A DNA stretch of 64,000 nt from Natrialba magadii ATCC 43099 (GTDB taxonomy: Archaea > Halobacteriota > Halobacteria > Halobacteriales > Natrialbaceae). The DNA is taken from the NCBI RefSeq assembly GCF_000025625.1, contig NC_013922.1:1488001-1552000 (forward strand). The letters run 5' to 3'. Numbering within the stretch: position 1 is the stretch's first letter; every line of letters begins with the position of its first letter. The notes beneath the pieces are model-generated. The model was not told the origin of the DNA, ran no database searches, and saw nothing but the letters and a program-made list of their open reading frames with translations. Of the stretch, positions 52,955 through 61,572 are shown piece after piece. The position numbers were made by a program, and so were the translations under genes.

Positions 52955-53971
52955 TCACCCAGTGTCGAGTTCGAGGACCAGATCCGCGCCATCCTGCTCG
53001 AACGTCGTTCCGTAGCGCGCCGACAGCGACCGCATCCGTTGCCGGGCCCACGTCGCTGCCTCCGCACTCGCCGTCGAGACAGTACACTCGCTGATCTCGG
53101 TCGGGACAAGCCGAAGTTCGACCGGCTCGCCCACATCGGTCACCGAAAGCACGAACAGGAAGCTCCGGTCGTTTTGTAGCTCCGGATCGACGGCGTAGTC
53201 GTCGACGAAATCGCCCGCATCGTAGACGATCGGCCGACCGTCGTGGAGCTCGATACCGTGGAAGACGTGGGCGCTATGGCCGTGGACGAGGTCGACGCCC
53301 TCCTCGACCAGCCAGCGGCCGAACTCACGGAACGACGCAGACGGTTCGGTAACCATGTTCGGCCCCCAGTGAAGGGACGCGACGAGGAGGTCAGGATTCG
53401 ATCGGCGCGCGCGGTCCAGTGCCTCTCGGACGCGCCGTTTCGTCTCCTCGTCCCCGACATCGATTTCGATCCACGCCGTGCCGGGCGTCTCCTCGTCGGC
53501 CGCATACTCCGGCGTATTGTCGGTGAACGAGACGACGGCAATCTCGCAGTCGCCGATAGATCGCACGGCCGGCTCGAGTGCCTCGTCGATCGTCTCACCA
53601 GCACCCGCGTGTGCGATGCCCGCCTCGTCCAGCGTGGCAAGCGTGTCCCGCAGCGCGATCGTCTCGTAGTCGAGGACGTGATTGTTCGCCAGCGCACAGA
53701 CGTCGACGCCGACGGACTCGAGTGCGGGAATCGCCCAGTCGGGGTCCGCACGGAAGTGAAACGGTCGATAGGTTCGCTGCCACTGCCGGCCGCGCGTCGA
53801 GAGACAGCACTCGAGATTGATTACGAGTCCGTCGAGTTCGCGGAGCTGGTCGCTGACGGAGCCCCAGACAGCATCCGGGGCGCGACGACGTGTCCGCTGA
53901 CGGGTGTCGACGAGCCGCCCGAGCATTACGTCGCCCGTAAAACCGATTCGAGTCGGCGATTGCTGGCCCAT
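52955..53971 (-). CDS. CapA family protein (metallophosphatase-like)
   Basis: A 338-residue protein of the CapA/PgsA family, related to calcineurin-like phosphoesterases. Metal-binding motifs are in order: GFTGDVMLGR, VINLECCLS, ALANNHVLDYE, ASLHWGPN and HGHSAHVFHGIEL. Bacterial CapA supports poly-gamma-glutamate synthesis or release. Some haloarchaea make poly-gamma-glutamate, but no capBC genes are nearby, so the role here is uncertain. No signal peptide is visible, suggesting a cytosolic protein. Confidence 0.88.
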   Translation of the reverse strand: MGQQSPTRIGFTGDVMLGRLVDTRQRTRRRAPDAVWGSVSDQLRELDGLVINLECCLSTRGRQWQRTYRPFHFRADPDWAIPALESVGVDVCALANNHVLDYETIALRDTLATLDEAGIAHAGAGETIDEALEPAVRSIGDCEIAVVSFTDNTPEYAADEETPGTAWIEIDVGDEETKRRVREALDRARRSNPDLLVASLHWGPNMVTEPSASFREFGRWLVEEGVDLVHGHSAHVFHGIELHDGRPIVYDAGDFVDDYAVDPELQNDRSFLFVLSVTDVGEPVELRLVPTEISECTVSTASAEAATWARQRMRSLSARYGTTFEQDGADLVLELDTG

Positions 53972-54056
53972 AGTCGACCGTCGACGCGAACGGACAAAGC
54001 GCCGGGGGACGCCTGAACTGGGCTGCGGCGACAGCTACAAAGTCAGACCGGACTAT

Positions 54057-55004
54057 ATGTCGACCATGCACGTACTCGGGATCCTCGATCACGGCGTCGA
54101 CGAGACGACGCTCAACAGCGTCGTCGATCGAGCCGTCGACGAACTCTCACAGGCTGGCCGCGTCGGCGTCGTCCGCTACGACGCGACGATCGCTGACGGC
54201 ACCCACGAGACGCTCACCATCGGCGGCGACGTCACGTATGGGCTCGGTGCTGACGGCGACTGGACCGCAACTGGCACCGGACTCTCCGTTCAAGACGCAG
54301 TCGACCAGCTCGCAATCAACTGCGACTACGGCGTCGTTGTCGGTGTTCCATCGCTCCAGCGGCGGTATCCGACGCTCGTCGTTGGTGGTGGCGATAGGAG
54401 CAGTGATGGCAGCAACAACGAATTACGCGACGCCAATCGCGGCCGCAACCGCGACCACGACCAAGGCCAAGGCCAAAGCCACGATCACGATCACGGCCAC
54501 GACCACGAGCACATCAAAAACACGCTCGCAACAATAAACACCGCAACCGATCTCAACACGCTCGATCTCACCGCCGCACTCGAGTCCACCGAGCCACACC
54601 GGACACTCGAGTCCCTCGTCGCCGAGGTCAAACAGTCACCTCAAGCGCCTCGCGCCGGCGCAATCGCGACGTTTACGGGTCGTGTCCGGCAGAAGGACGC
54701 CGAAGACGACACGCCGACGGAGTACCTCGAGTTCGAGAAGTACGAGGGCGTAGCGGACGAGCGCATGGCTGCACTCGAGTCGGAACTCGAGGCGCGTGAG
54801 GGCGTGTTTGCAGTCGAACTCTACCACCGGACTGGCGTCGTCGAGGACGGTGAGGATATCGTCTTCGTCGTCGTCCTTGCAGGACATCGCGAGGAGGCGT
54901 TTCGGACCGTCGAAGATGGAATCAATCGTCTGAAGGACGAAGTGCCCCTGTTCAAGAAAGAAGTGACGCTCGAAGACGAGTTCTGGGTTCACGAACGCTC
55001 GTGA
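54057..55004 (+). CDS. moaE: MoaE with N-terminal MobB-like domain
   Basis: Large subunit of molybdopterin synthase, which adds dithiolene sulfur to precursor Z with MoaD. The 315-residue chain has an N-terminal MobB-like part (HVLGILDHGVDETTLNSVV; about 1-100) without a clear P-loop. A His/Asp-rich linker (about 135-165) leads to the MoaE domain (about 190-315) with GAIATFTGRVR, YHRTGVVEDGEDIVFVVV and catalytic-lysine region PLFKKEVTLEDEFWV. The start could be 54057 or the ATG at 54066. Fusion of the two molybdenum-cofactor domains is known in haloarchaea. Confidence 0.88.
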   Translation: MSTMHVLGILDHGVDETTLNSVVDRAVDELSQAGRVGVVRYDATIADGTHETLTIGGDVTYGLGADGDWTATGTGLSVQDAVDQLAINCDYGVVVGVPSLQRRYPTLVVGGGDRSSDGSNNELRDANRGRNRDHDQGQGQSHDHDHGHDHEHIKNTLATINTATDLNTLDLTAALESTEPHRTLESLVAEVKQSPQAPRAGAIATFTGRVRQKDAEDDTPTEYLEFEKYEGVADERMAALESELEAREGVFAVELYHRTGVVEDGEDIVFVVVLAGHREEAFRTVEDGINRLKDEVPLFKKEVTLEDEFWVHERS

Positions 55005-55295
55005 GAAGAGGGGACATTATTACACGTATATACCGTTCGAATCCACAGTGAATCGAGTTCAGTCAGGAGCAGAATACCGTCCCCATCTATCAGTACTGAA
55101 GGTGGTTTACGATGTCGGTAACGAAACGAGATAATACGTTAGCAGCCGTTTTAAAATTTCTAGAGCATTTTGAGAGAGTCTCGCGACCCATCGGTAAACC
55201 AAGGTGAAACGTTACAGCGGACTCGTCACACTGAACGCAACCGAAATTTCACTAACCATCCACCCTTTATAACATGTTACCGGAGATAGTGGTTG
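55005..55295. other. AT-rich intergenic stretch
   Basis: About 290 bp, clearly richer in A+T than its surroundings. It contains TTTTAAAATTTCTAGAG (55149-55165) and the TATA box CTTTATAAC at 55265-55273, about 25 bp before the next gene. No frame is convincing; a 31-codon frame from 55112 is too short to call. Confidence 0.45.
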
Positions 55296-55541
55296 ATGTC
55301 GATGAGCACGACAGCCCAACCCTCCACGGAAAGCAAAGAACACCGCCTGAAGCGATACCTTCGCGAGCGCGCCGAAGACGGCGAGCTCTACTTCAAAGGG
55401 AAGTTCATCGCCGACGACGTCGGCATGTCCCCGAAGGAAATCGGCGCGCTCATGGTCAAACTCTCGGAGTCGGCAAACGACCTCGAGATTGAGAAATGGT
55501 CCTACACGAGCGCGACCACGTGGCGCGTCGAACCTGCCTGA
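55296..55541 (+). CDS. DUF7123-like small protein
   Basis: An 81-residue cytosolic protein (MSMSTTAQPS) with a winged-helix-like core: HRLKRYLRERAEDGELYFKG, FIADDVGMSPKEIGALMVKL and the ending KWSYTSATTWRVE. I recall it as DUF7123, widespread in haloarchaea. A TATA box at 55265-55273 makes the transcript essentially leaderless at 55296 or at the ATG at 55302. Confidence 0.8.
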   Translation: MSMSTTAQPSTESKEHRLKRYLRERAEDGELYFKGKFIADDVGMSPKEIGALMVKLSESANDLEIEKWSYTSATTWRVEPA

Positions 55542-55977
55542 GTCGATCTCCCGTCGACACAGCGGCCACCTGTTCCCGGGTCGAACGGGTTTCGCTCGGA
55601 GTTCGGTCCCCACCTCCGGCGTGTCCCCGCTTTACACCCGTTCGCCGTGATCCACGGTACGAACCCGGAACTGAACAACCGCACCTGTTCGGACTGCAGA
55701 CACCCCACAGGCACACCACCAATCCGTCGCGTGCCACCACGACAGACACACCCCAGACGCGAGCCAGATCGGTCCCTCGACCAGGTCCGGGCTCGCGTCA
55801 CCATTCTCGCATGTGCGTACCAGACACGAGTACAGCGACAGCGGTCTCACCCTGGTGCGTGCCAGCGGTAACGCCAACGGCAACCCCAAAACGAGGCCGC
55901 CGCCGAAGATGGGACGCGGCTAACAGGAACTGACCAACTGCAGTCGATTTATACGAACCCGTGATGAATCACTGGTG
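55542..55977. other. Gene-free stretch
   Basis: About 436 bp between the DUF7123-like gene and the second site-2 protease. Frames on both strands are Arg/Pro-rich and lack start signals or known motifs. I see no structured RNA and no repeats longer than 12 bp. TTTATACG at 55949-55956 is a likely TATA box for the protease gene. Confidence 0.45.
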
Positions 55978-57156
55978 ATGGACGACCGCGCTTCGTCCGA
56001 GCCCGACTCTGGCCCCAATCCAACACGTCGAGCGACGGCTACGAACGGGCAGACCGTCGACGGCCCCCCAATCGAGCGCATCGAATCCGTGTTCGCAGTC
56101 TACGACGTCCACATCGACGGCGATCAGCTCGTCTACTACGGTGATCCCCTCGAGCCGCCCGAGGAGTTACTGGAAGAGCTGTGGCCTGTCTTCCGCTCGC
56201 ACGGCTACGAACCGCGCTTTTCGACACGCTACGGCGAGTACGTCCTCGTCGCCGAGCCAACAAGTGTTGGAATCAACGGCATTCCATGGACGAACATCCT
56301 GCTACTGCTCGCAACCGTCGTCTCGACCCTGTTCGCCGGCTCGATGTGGTACCACATCGATCCCATCTCGAATCCGACAGAGATGTGGCGCGCCTGGCCG
56401 TTCACCGTCGCGATTCTGGGTGTCCTCGGCGTCCACGAGATGGGCCACTACGTGATGAGCCGCTACCATCAGGTCGACGCCTCACTGCCGTACTTCATCC
56501 CCGTTCCGACACTCATCGGAACCATGGGCGCGGTCATCAAGATGAAAGGCCGAATGCCCGATCGTAAGGCCCTGTTCGATATCGGCGTCGCCGGCCCGCT
56601 CGCCGGACTGATCGCCACCATCGGTGTCACCATCGTCGGCCTCCACCTCCCGCCGACGGTCGCCCCCGATAGCGTCGTCCAGGATACCAATGCGATCCAG
56701 ATCCAGCTCGGCTACCCACCGCTACTCGAGTTACTCGCCGCTGCCTTCGATCAGCCGTTGTACCGTGACGATCCGGCACGAGCGGTGAACCCGGTGGTCA
56801 TCGGCGGCTGGGTCGGGATGTTCGTCACGTTCCTGAACCTGATTCCGGTGGGCCAACTCGATGGCGGGCACATCCTGCGCGCGATGACAGGGCGGTTCCA
56901 GGAGACGATCGCGGCGCTGGTTCCGGGCGTTCTGTTCGGCCTTGCGGCGTACCTCTACTACGTCAGCGGGCACAGCGGGAACTCGGTGCTCATCTGGGCT
57001 GTCTGGGGGCTGTTTACGGCGGTACTCGCCTCCGTCGGGCCCGCCCATCCGGTGCGTGACGACTCGCTCGGGACTGGCCGATTCGTCCTCGGCCTCATTA
57101 CGTTCGTCCTCGGCGTGCTCTGTTTCATGCCGGTGCCGATCGAGATTATCGAGTGA
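55978..57156 (+). CDS. Site-2 protease (M50 family)
   Basis: A 392-residue intramembrane metalloprotease of the group with an N-terminal cytosolic domain (about 30-95; YDVHIDGDQLVYYG) and about six to seven helices. The zinc motif HEMGHY starts at His153. The second motif is NLIPVGQLDGGHIL (about 290). PYFIPVPTLIGTMGAVI is the typical loop of this branch. Unlike the protease at 48312 it has no PDZ domain. Substrate unknown. Confidence 0.9.
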   Translation: MDDRASSEPDSGPNPTRRATATNGQTVDGPPIERIESVFAVYDVHIDGDQLVYYGDPLEPPEELLEELWPVFRSHGYEPRFSTRYGEYVLVAEPTSVGINGIPWTNILLLLATVVSTLFAGSMWYHIDPISNPTEMWRAWPFTVAILGVLGVHEMGHYVMSRYHQVDASLPYFIPVPTLIGTMGAVIKMKGRMPDRKALFDIGVAGPLAGLIATIGVTIVGLHLPPTVAPDSVVQDTNAIQIQLGYPPLLELLAAAFDQPLYRDDPARAVNPVVIGGWVGMFVTFLNLIPVGQLDGGHILRAMTGRFQETIAALVPGVLFGLAAYLYYVSGHSGNSVLIWAVWGLFTAVLASVGPAHPVRDDSLGTGRFVLGLITFVLGVLCFMPVPIEIIE

Positions 57157-57217
57157 GACGACTACTGTTGACACTGTGTGCCAGTAGAAACGCAGTGTTC
57201 CATCATCGACTCCAGAA

Positions 57218-58105
57218 CTAGTCGCAGCCGTGCGTAAAGCCTCGATCCGGCAGCGCCTCTCCGTCCATCGTAATTCCGTCCTCGCGTGGAACCGCTGAAC
57301 CGAGCACCGAAATCGATACGGGCGTCACCTCGCGAACCCCCGCTAACGCCCCCTCGGGAATCGTCGCGACGAGTTCGAAGTCCTCCCCGAACGTGGTCGC
57401 CTGCTCCAGCGCTTCCTCGTCAGTGTCGGTGACCTCGCGCAGTGACTCCGCGATCGGAACACGGGACGCGTCGACTTCGAATCCGCACCCGCTCGCCTCT
57501 CCCAGCTGATGGAGCGAGCGCGCGAGCCCGTCACTCGAGTCCATCATCGCCGTGGCGTGGAGTGCCAGCGCGCGCCCAGCCTCGATTCGCGGCTCGAACT
57601 GGAACAACTCGTTCGCGCGCTCGTGCTTGTTCTGCCCGAAGTACTCGAGTGCGGCGGCGCTGCGGCCGAGGGTGCCGGTGACGCAGAGAAGATTGCCCGA
57701 GTTCGCGCCGCTTCGTGGGACCGGCTGGCCGTCAAAGCGACCGATCGCAGTCGTCGTCACTGTAAACTCGTCGTGCCCGTCGAGGTCGCCGCCGACGTAG
57801 TCGGCACCGACGAGGTCACAGACATCGCGCGCGCCGCGAACGAAAGCGAGGAGTTCCTCGCCGTCGAACTCGGGAGCAGCGTAGGCGGCGACCGCAGCAA
57901 CCGCCTCAGCACCCATCGCGGCCACGTCCGAGAGCGAGGCCCCGACGGCGCGCCAGCCGGCTGTGTAGCGGGTCGTCCCCGCCGGAAAGTCCGTCGTCTC
58001 GTGGAGCATATCCGTCGTCACCACGAGGTCGTCGACCACGGCGGCGTCGTCGCCGGCGTACTCGAGTTCGTCCGCGAGTAGCGCCAGGGCGGCGCGTTCG
58101 TCCAT
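57218..58105 (-). CDS. thiL: Thiamine-monophosphate kinase
   Basis: Phosphorylates TMP to thiamine diphosphate. A 295-residue PurM-fold ATPase: YAGDDAAVVDDLVVTTDMLHE (metal/ATP aspartates), VGADYVGGDL, AMMDSSDGLARSLHQL, and FGEDFELVATIP. It starts at 58105 (MDERAALALL). It is divergent from rps19e, a neighbour arrangement seen in haloarchaea. No TPP riboswitch-like structure is evident upstream. Confidence 0.93.
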   Translation of the reverse strand: MDERAALALLADELEYAGDDAAVVDDLVVTTDMLHETTDFPAGTTRYTAGWRAVGASLSDVAAMGAEAVAAVAAYAAPEFDGEELLAFVRGARDVCDLVGADYVGGDLDGHDEFTVTTTAIGRFDGQPVPRSGANSGNLLCVTGTLGRSAAALEYFGQNKHERANELFQFEPRIEAGRALALHATAMMDSSDGLARSLHQLGEASGCGFEVDASRVPIAESLREVTDTDEEALEQATTFGEDFELVATIPEGALAGVREVTPVSISVLGSAVPREDGITMDGEALPDRGFTHGCD

Positions 58106-58245
58106 ACGCCTCGTTTCTACTCGAGTGCGAAAAACCGTCCGGGTTTCGGGTGTGGTCGGTGGATCGGTCGATGGGCGTGTGAACCGACATCCCGCTCGGA
58201 TCGGATACGATGGTCTTAAATGCCGCGACAGGGAACCAAACGGCA

Positions 58246-58701
58246 ATGGCTACGATGTATGACGTTCCGGCGGACGACCTCATCGAGGCGCTCGCTGAGG
58301 ACCTCGCGGACCGACTCGACGAACCGGACTGGGGAGAGTTTGCAAAGAGCGGCGTCGACCGAGAACTCCCACCAGAACAGGAAGACTTCTGGGCAACCCG
58401 CGCTGCAAGCCTCCTTCGCAAGGTCGCAGACCGCGGCCCTGTCGGTGTCGAGCGACTCTCGACCGAGTACGGCGGCGGCAAGAACGGTTCGAACCGCTAC
58501 CAGGTCGCACCGGACAAGCGCGCTGACGGCTCGAAGAACCTGATCCGAACGATTCTCCAGCAACTCGAAGAGGAGGACCTCGTCGAAACCGCAGAGGGTG
58601 AGGGTCGCCGAATCACCGCCGAGGGCCGCAGCCTGCTCGACGACACTGCCGGCAACGTCCTCGAAGACCTCGACCGTCCGGAACTCGAGCGCTACGCGTA
58701 A
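58246..58701 (+). CDS. rps19e: Ribosomal protein S19e
   Basis: A small-subunit ribosomal protein of archaea and eukaryotes. The 151-residue protein has MATMYDVPADDLIEALAEDL, the core DFWATRAASLLRKVADRGPVGVERL, and YGGGKNGSNRYQVAPDKRADGS. Length and sequence are standard. The start at 58246 is preferred to an ATG 12 codons upstream. pdcd5 follows 205 bp downstream. Confidence 0.97.
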   Translation: MATMYDVPADDLIEALAEDLADRLDEPDWGEFAKSGVDRELPPEQEDFWATRAASLLRKVADRGPVGVERLSTEYGGGKNGSNRYQVAPDKRADGSKNLIRTILQQLEEEDLVETAEGEGRRITAEGRSLLDDTAGNVLEDLDRPELERYA

Positions 58702-58906
58702 GTACGGTTTACGCTGATCGAGATTTTTGCAGTCCAGGATGAAGTTGTGAGCCGACGCTGTGGCTTCCGAACTGCGGCTGTGCTGTCTCTCTGCGTCCGA
58801 TCGGGAGACGCAACGAAACCGGACCGCACCGAACCGCACAAACGCAGCGTCAGCGGCCGCGTCCGAAATCATTTTCCACCTTGCAGGACAAGCTGTTCGT
58901 ATAGCT

Positions 58907-59257
58907 ATGAGCGGCTCACCAGACGAGGAGAAACTCGAGGAGCTTCGCCAGAAGAAGATGGAACAGCTCCAGGACCGCGCCGATTCCCAGCAAGGGGGCG
59001 AAGAACAGGAAGCCGCCCGCCAGCAGGCGGAAGCCCAGAAGAAGGCCGTCCTGCGCCAGCATCTGACCGACGACGCCCGCAAGCGGCTCAACACGGTCAA
59101 GATGAGCAAGCCACAGTTCGGCGAACAGGTCGAACGCCAGGTCATTAGTCTCGCCCGCAGCGGCCGTCTGCAGGGCAAGATCGACGACGAGAAGATGAAA
59201 CAGCTCCTGCAGGAACTCAAGCCCGACTCGAAGAGTTTCGACATCCAGCGCCGCTAA
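58907..59257 (+). CDS. PDCD5 family DNA-binding protein
   Basis: A 116-residue basic/acidic helical protein of the archaeal PDCD5 (TFAR19) family: KKMEQLQD, then [22 protein letters not shown] and [19 protein letters not shown]. Thought to bind nucleic acid or the chaperonin; role in archaea not settled. It sits in the conserved stretch rps19e, pdcd5, PP-loop protein. Confidence 0.93.
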   Translation: MSGSPDEEKLEELRQKKMEQLQDRADSQQGGEEQEAARQQAEAQKKAVLRQHLTDDARKRLNTVKMSKPQFGEQVERQVISLARSGRLQGKIDDEKMKQLLQELKPDSKSFDIQRR

Positions 59258-59270
59258 CGTGGGAGCAGGC

Positions 59271-59861
59271 ATGGACCTCGGACTGCTCTACAGCGGAGGG
59301 AAAGACTCGACGCTCGCCGCGCTTCTCCTCGACGAGTTCTACGACGTCACCCTCACCACGGCACACTTCGGCATTAGCAACGACTGGAAACACGCCCGCG
59401 AAACCGCCCGCGCCACCGGCTTCGAGTTCGAGCGCCTCGAACTCGATCCTGACGTAGCCCGCGAGGCCGTCGACCGGATTCGGGAGGACGGCTTCCCGCG
59501 CAACGGCATCCAGCACGTTCACCAGCACGCACTCGAGACGCTCGCCGCAGGACGGTTCGATGCGATTGCAGATGGTACCCGGCGCGACGATCGGGTCCCT
59601 ACTGTCTCGCGCGCACAGGCCCAGAGCCTCGAGGACCGCCACGGCGTCGATTACATCGCGCCGCTGTCCGGCTTCGGTCGGACGGCCGTCGATCGACTCG
59701 TGGAGGATCGCCTCGACGTGACGGTGGGTCCAAGTGAGGAGATCGACCGCGCAGACTACGAGGCAGAACTTCGGGACCTCATCGCCGAGAAAGACGGGCC
59801 GACTGCGGTTACGGACGTGTTTCCGGACCACGAGCAGACGTACGTGACCGACGTTCGGTGA
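59271..59861 (+). CDS. PP-loop ATPase (Dph6/DUF7411-like)
   Basis: A 196-residue protein with the PP-loop GLLYSGGKDSTLAALLL at the N-terminus, then HFGISNDWKHARETARATG, HQHALETLAAGRFDAIADGT and IAPLSGFGRT. The family is an adenine-nucleotide alpha hydrolase. Relatives include diphthamide synthetase and tRNA-modifying enzymes, but the exact reaction is not settled. I start it at 59271 (MDLGLLYSGG). It follows pdcd5 by 13 bp and is likely co-transcribed. Confidence 0.85.
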   Translation: MDLGLLYSGGKDSTLAALLLDEFYDVTLTTAHFGISNDWKHARETARATGFEFERLELDPDVAREAVDRIREDGFPRNGIQHVHQHALETLAAGRFDAIADGTRRDDRVPTVSRAQAQSLEDRHGVDYIAPLSGFGRTAVDRLVEDRLDVTVGPSEEIDRADYEAELRDLIAEKDGPTAVTDVFPDHEQTYVTDVR

Positions 59862-59942
59862 CGAGCCGGCCACACTGGGACCGAGATTCGGGCAAGGCCA
59901 GTTTCGGCGTCGTGCCTGGTTTCCAACAGGTTCAGATGTCGA

Positions 59943-60518
59943 CTACACGTCGTGAATCGAAACGATCGTCTCATCCTCGAGGTCGACCCGGACGACGTGC
60001 GAAGGAGTCCGTTCGTTGACGCCACGGAGTTCGACGATTGCTCTGTCAGTCCGATACGAACCATCTCGAGTGACAACGATGGAATCAGTGGATTCCGTCA
60101 CTTCGAAATCGATCTTCTCGGTGTCGTCGGTCTCGTTCAGGGACAGCGCTACCTGTTCGACCGGTGAGACGGACAGTTCGTAGTCGTCGCGTTCGTGAAG
60201 ATACTGCTGGACAGTATCGTTGCTCGTTGCAGTTTCGATCGCTTGTTCGCGGTCATCGGCGTGTATCGGCTCTTGCTCTTCGGTCGTAATCGTATATTCG
60301 CCGTCGGTTTCGACGATTTCTACGGTCGTCACGTTCGATAAATCGTCACTGACAGTGTAGGATTCACCACCCTGGGACAGCGTCATGTGCTCGTTCGTGA
60401 CCGAAATCTCGGTGTGATCTCCACCCGAACTGGCGATTGCAAGCGCTGTCCCCGTCCCAGCAATTGCCACTACCAGAATGGCCACTCCGAGAACGGTAGT
60501 GCGAGTGGGTTCGATCAT
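59943..60518 (-). CDS. Exported or membrane-anchored protein, PepSY-like
   Basis: A 191-residue protein with one N-terminal hydrophobic segment (TVLGVAILVVAIAGTGTALA) and an acidic exported domain. The motif pattern (REQAIETATSNDTVQQYL, YELSVSPVEQ, VVRVDLEDETIVSIHDV) resembles PepSY-type domains, but the match is weak. Start at 60518 (MIEPTRT). Divergent from a membrane-anchored winged-helix protein, with which it shares a 121-bp AT-rich spacer. Confidence 0.6.
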   Translation of the reverse strand: MIEPTRTTVLGVAILVVAIAGTGTALAIASSGGDHTEISVTNEHMTLSQGGESYTVSDDLSNVTTVEIVETDGEYTITTEEQEPIHADDREQAIETATSNDTVQQYLHERDDYELSVSPVEQVALSLNETDDTEKIDFEVTESTDSIVVTRDGSYRTDRAIVELRGVNERTPSHVVRVDLEDETIVSIHDV

Positions 60519-60639
60519 ACCAACGTATCGACCGGAACAGTCAATCAACGTTTCGAGAAACAGGTATGAAACAAGTTGGAAACTAGTTGTAGCGCCGTTT
60601 CACGAAGACTATTAGAGGGACTTGATCGATACGGCGTCT

Positions 60640-61233
60640 ATGAGAAATATATCCGGCTGGCAACTACTTGCAGCTGTCATATTTCTAGCGGCGACACTCG
60701 TTTTCACGGTGCAACTTATCAATCCGACACCAGTCGTGGTCTCGGTCGGCGACAACGGATCGGACGTCGTCGAAGCGGGTGAACAGTTTCGTTACACCGA
60801 AGTCGGGATTATCACGGTCGCCGCATGGCTTATGGGAGCGAGTATGCTGTATCTCGTCGTCAGTGTGGAACGCGATACGATACTGACGAAACCGACGACC
60901 GCCACATCATCAGCGGCATCGTCCGTGGGGTCCGACGGTGCAGAACGATCCGTCCACCTCGAGTTTGCGGACGATACGAACTCTCCAGTCGAACAACATC
61001 GAACTCAGTTCAACGAAACGACCGACCGACTCGACAATACTGAACGGGAGATTTATTCTATGGTCCTCGATGCCGACGGCGAAATCCAGCAACGAAACAT
61101 CGTCGCTAACACCGATTTCTCGAAAGCGACGGTCACGCGGACGCTCGACTCCCTCGAGGCGAAAGGCTTACTCGAACGGAAACGACAGGGTGTTGGAAAC
61201 GTCGTCGTCCTCCAGGAAACCGTCTCACCGTGA
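60640..61233 (+). CDS. Membrane-anchored winged-helix regulator
   Basis: A 197-residue protein: helix 1 (about 6-26; WQLLAAVIFLAATLVFTVQL), an extracellular loop of about 30 residues (PTPVVVSVGDNGSDVVEAG), helix 2 (about 56-76; IITVAAWLMGASMLYLVV), then a cytosolic linker and a C-terminal MarR-like winged helix (about 128-190; DREIYSMVL-type helix, FSKATVTRTLDSLEAKGLLE, RKRQGVGNVVVL). It combines a surface sensor loop with DNA binding in one chain. The likely targets are the divergent exported protein and the downstream secreted protein (inference). Start at 60640 (MRNISGW). Confidence 0.78.
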   Translation: MRNISGWQLLAAVIFLAATLVFTVQLINPTPVVVSVGDNGSDVVEAGEQFRYTEVGIITVAAWLMGASMLYLVVSVERDTILTKPTTATSSAASSVGSDGAERSVHLEFADDTNSPVEQHRTQFNETTDRLDNTEREIYSMVLDADGEIQQRNIVANTDFSKATVTRTLDSLEAKGLLERKRQGVGNVVVLQETVSP

Positions 61234-61572
61234 ATGGCGTCGCAAATCTGGATCGGCAGGTTACACTCACCAAAACCTCCACATTCTCGCTCCATACGGT
61301 CCTCAAGCCGCAGATACACAGGTGTGGAACCAGTTTATAACCAGTTCTATTTTGTTACCAATCAAGACTTATCATGTCTTTCAGTCAACGATCTCTCGAG
61401 AGCGATTCGATAGAGTCCCCTCGCACGTCGACTTCGGTTGCTGCCGGACAAGCCACTGTACAGACCGGTCGCACTCGAGACGCGATCGGGTGTGTGCTAA
61501 CGGTGTCTGGTAGTGAGACGTCACAGGAGACCCGCCAGAGATCGCTCTCGTGACACCCCACAGTAAGAGACC
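61234..61572. other. Leader region of the secreted acidic protein
   Basis: About 339 bp. GTTTATAACC (61333-61342) is a TATA candidate. It lies about 35 bp before the ATG of a 59-codon frame (61374-61553; MSFSQRSLES...), which ends 19 bp before the secreted-protein ATG. The short frame is Ser/Thr-rich and unrecognised. It may be a small gene or just the untranslated leader. Confidence 0.45.
61374..61553 (+). CDS. Possible 59-residue leader ORF
   Basis: Starts MSFSQRSLES, contains one cysteine and many Ser/Thr, and ends QRSLS. Position after a TATA box and just ahead of the secreted-protein gene suggests it could be translated from the same mRNA. There is no homology I recognise and no membrane segment. 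Low support. Confidence 0.3.
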   Translation: MSFSQRSLESDSIESPRTSTSVAAGQATVQTGRTRDAIGCVLTVSGSETSQETRQRSLS

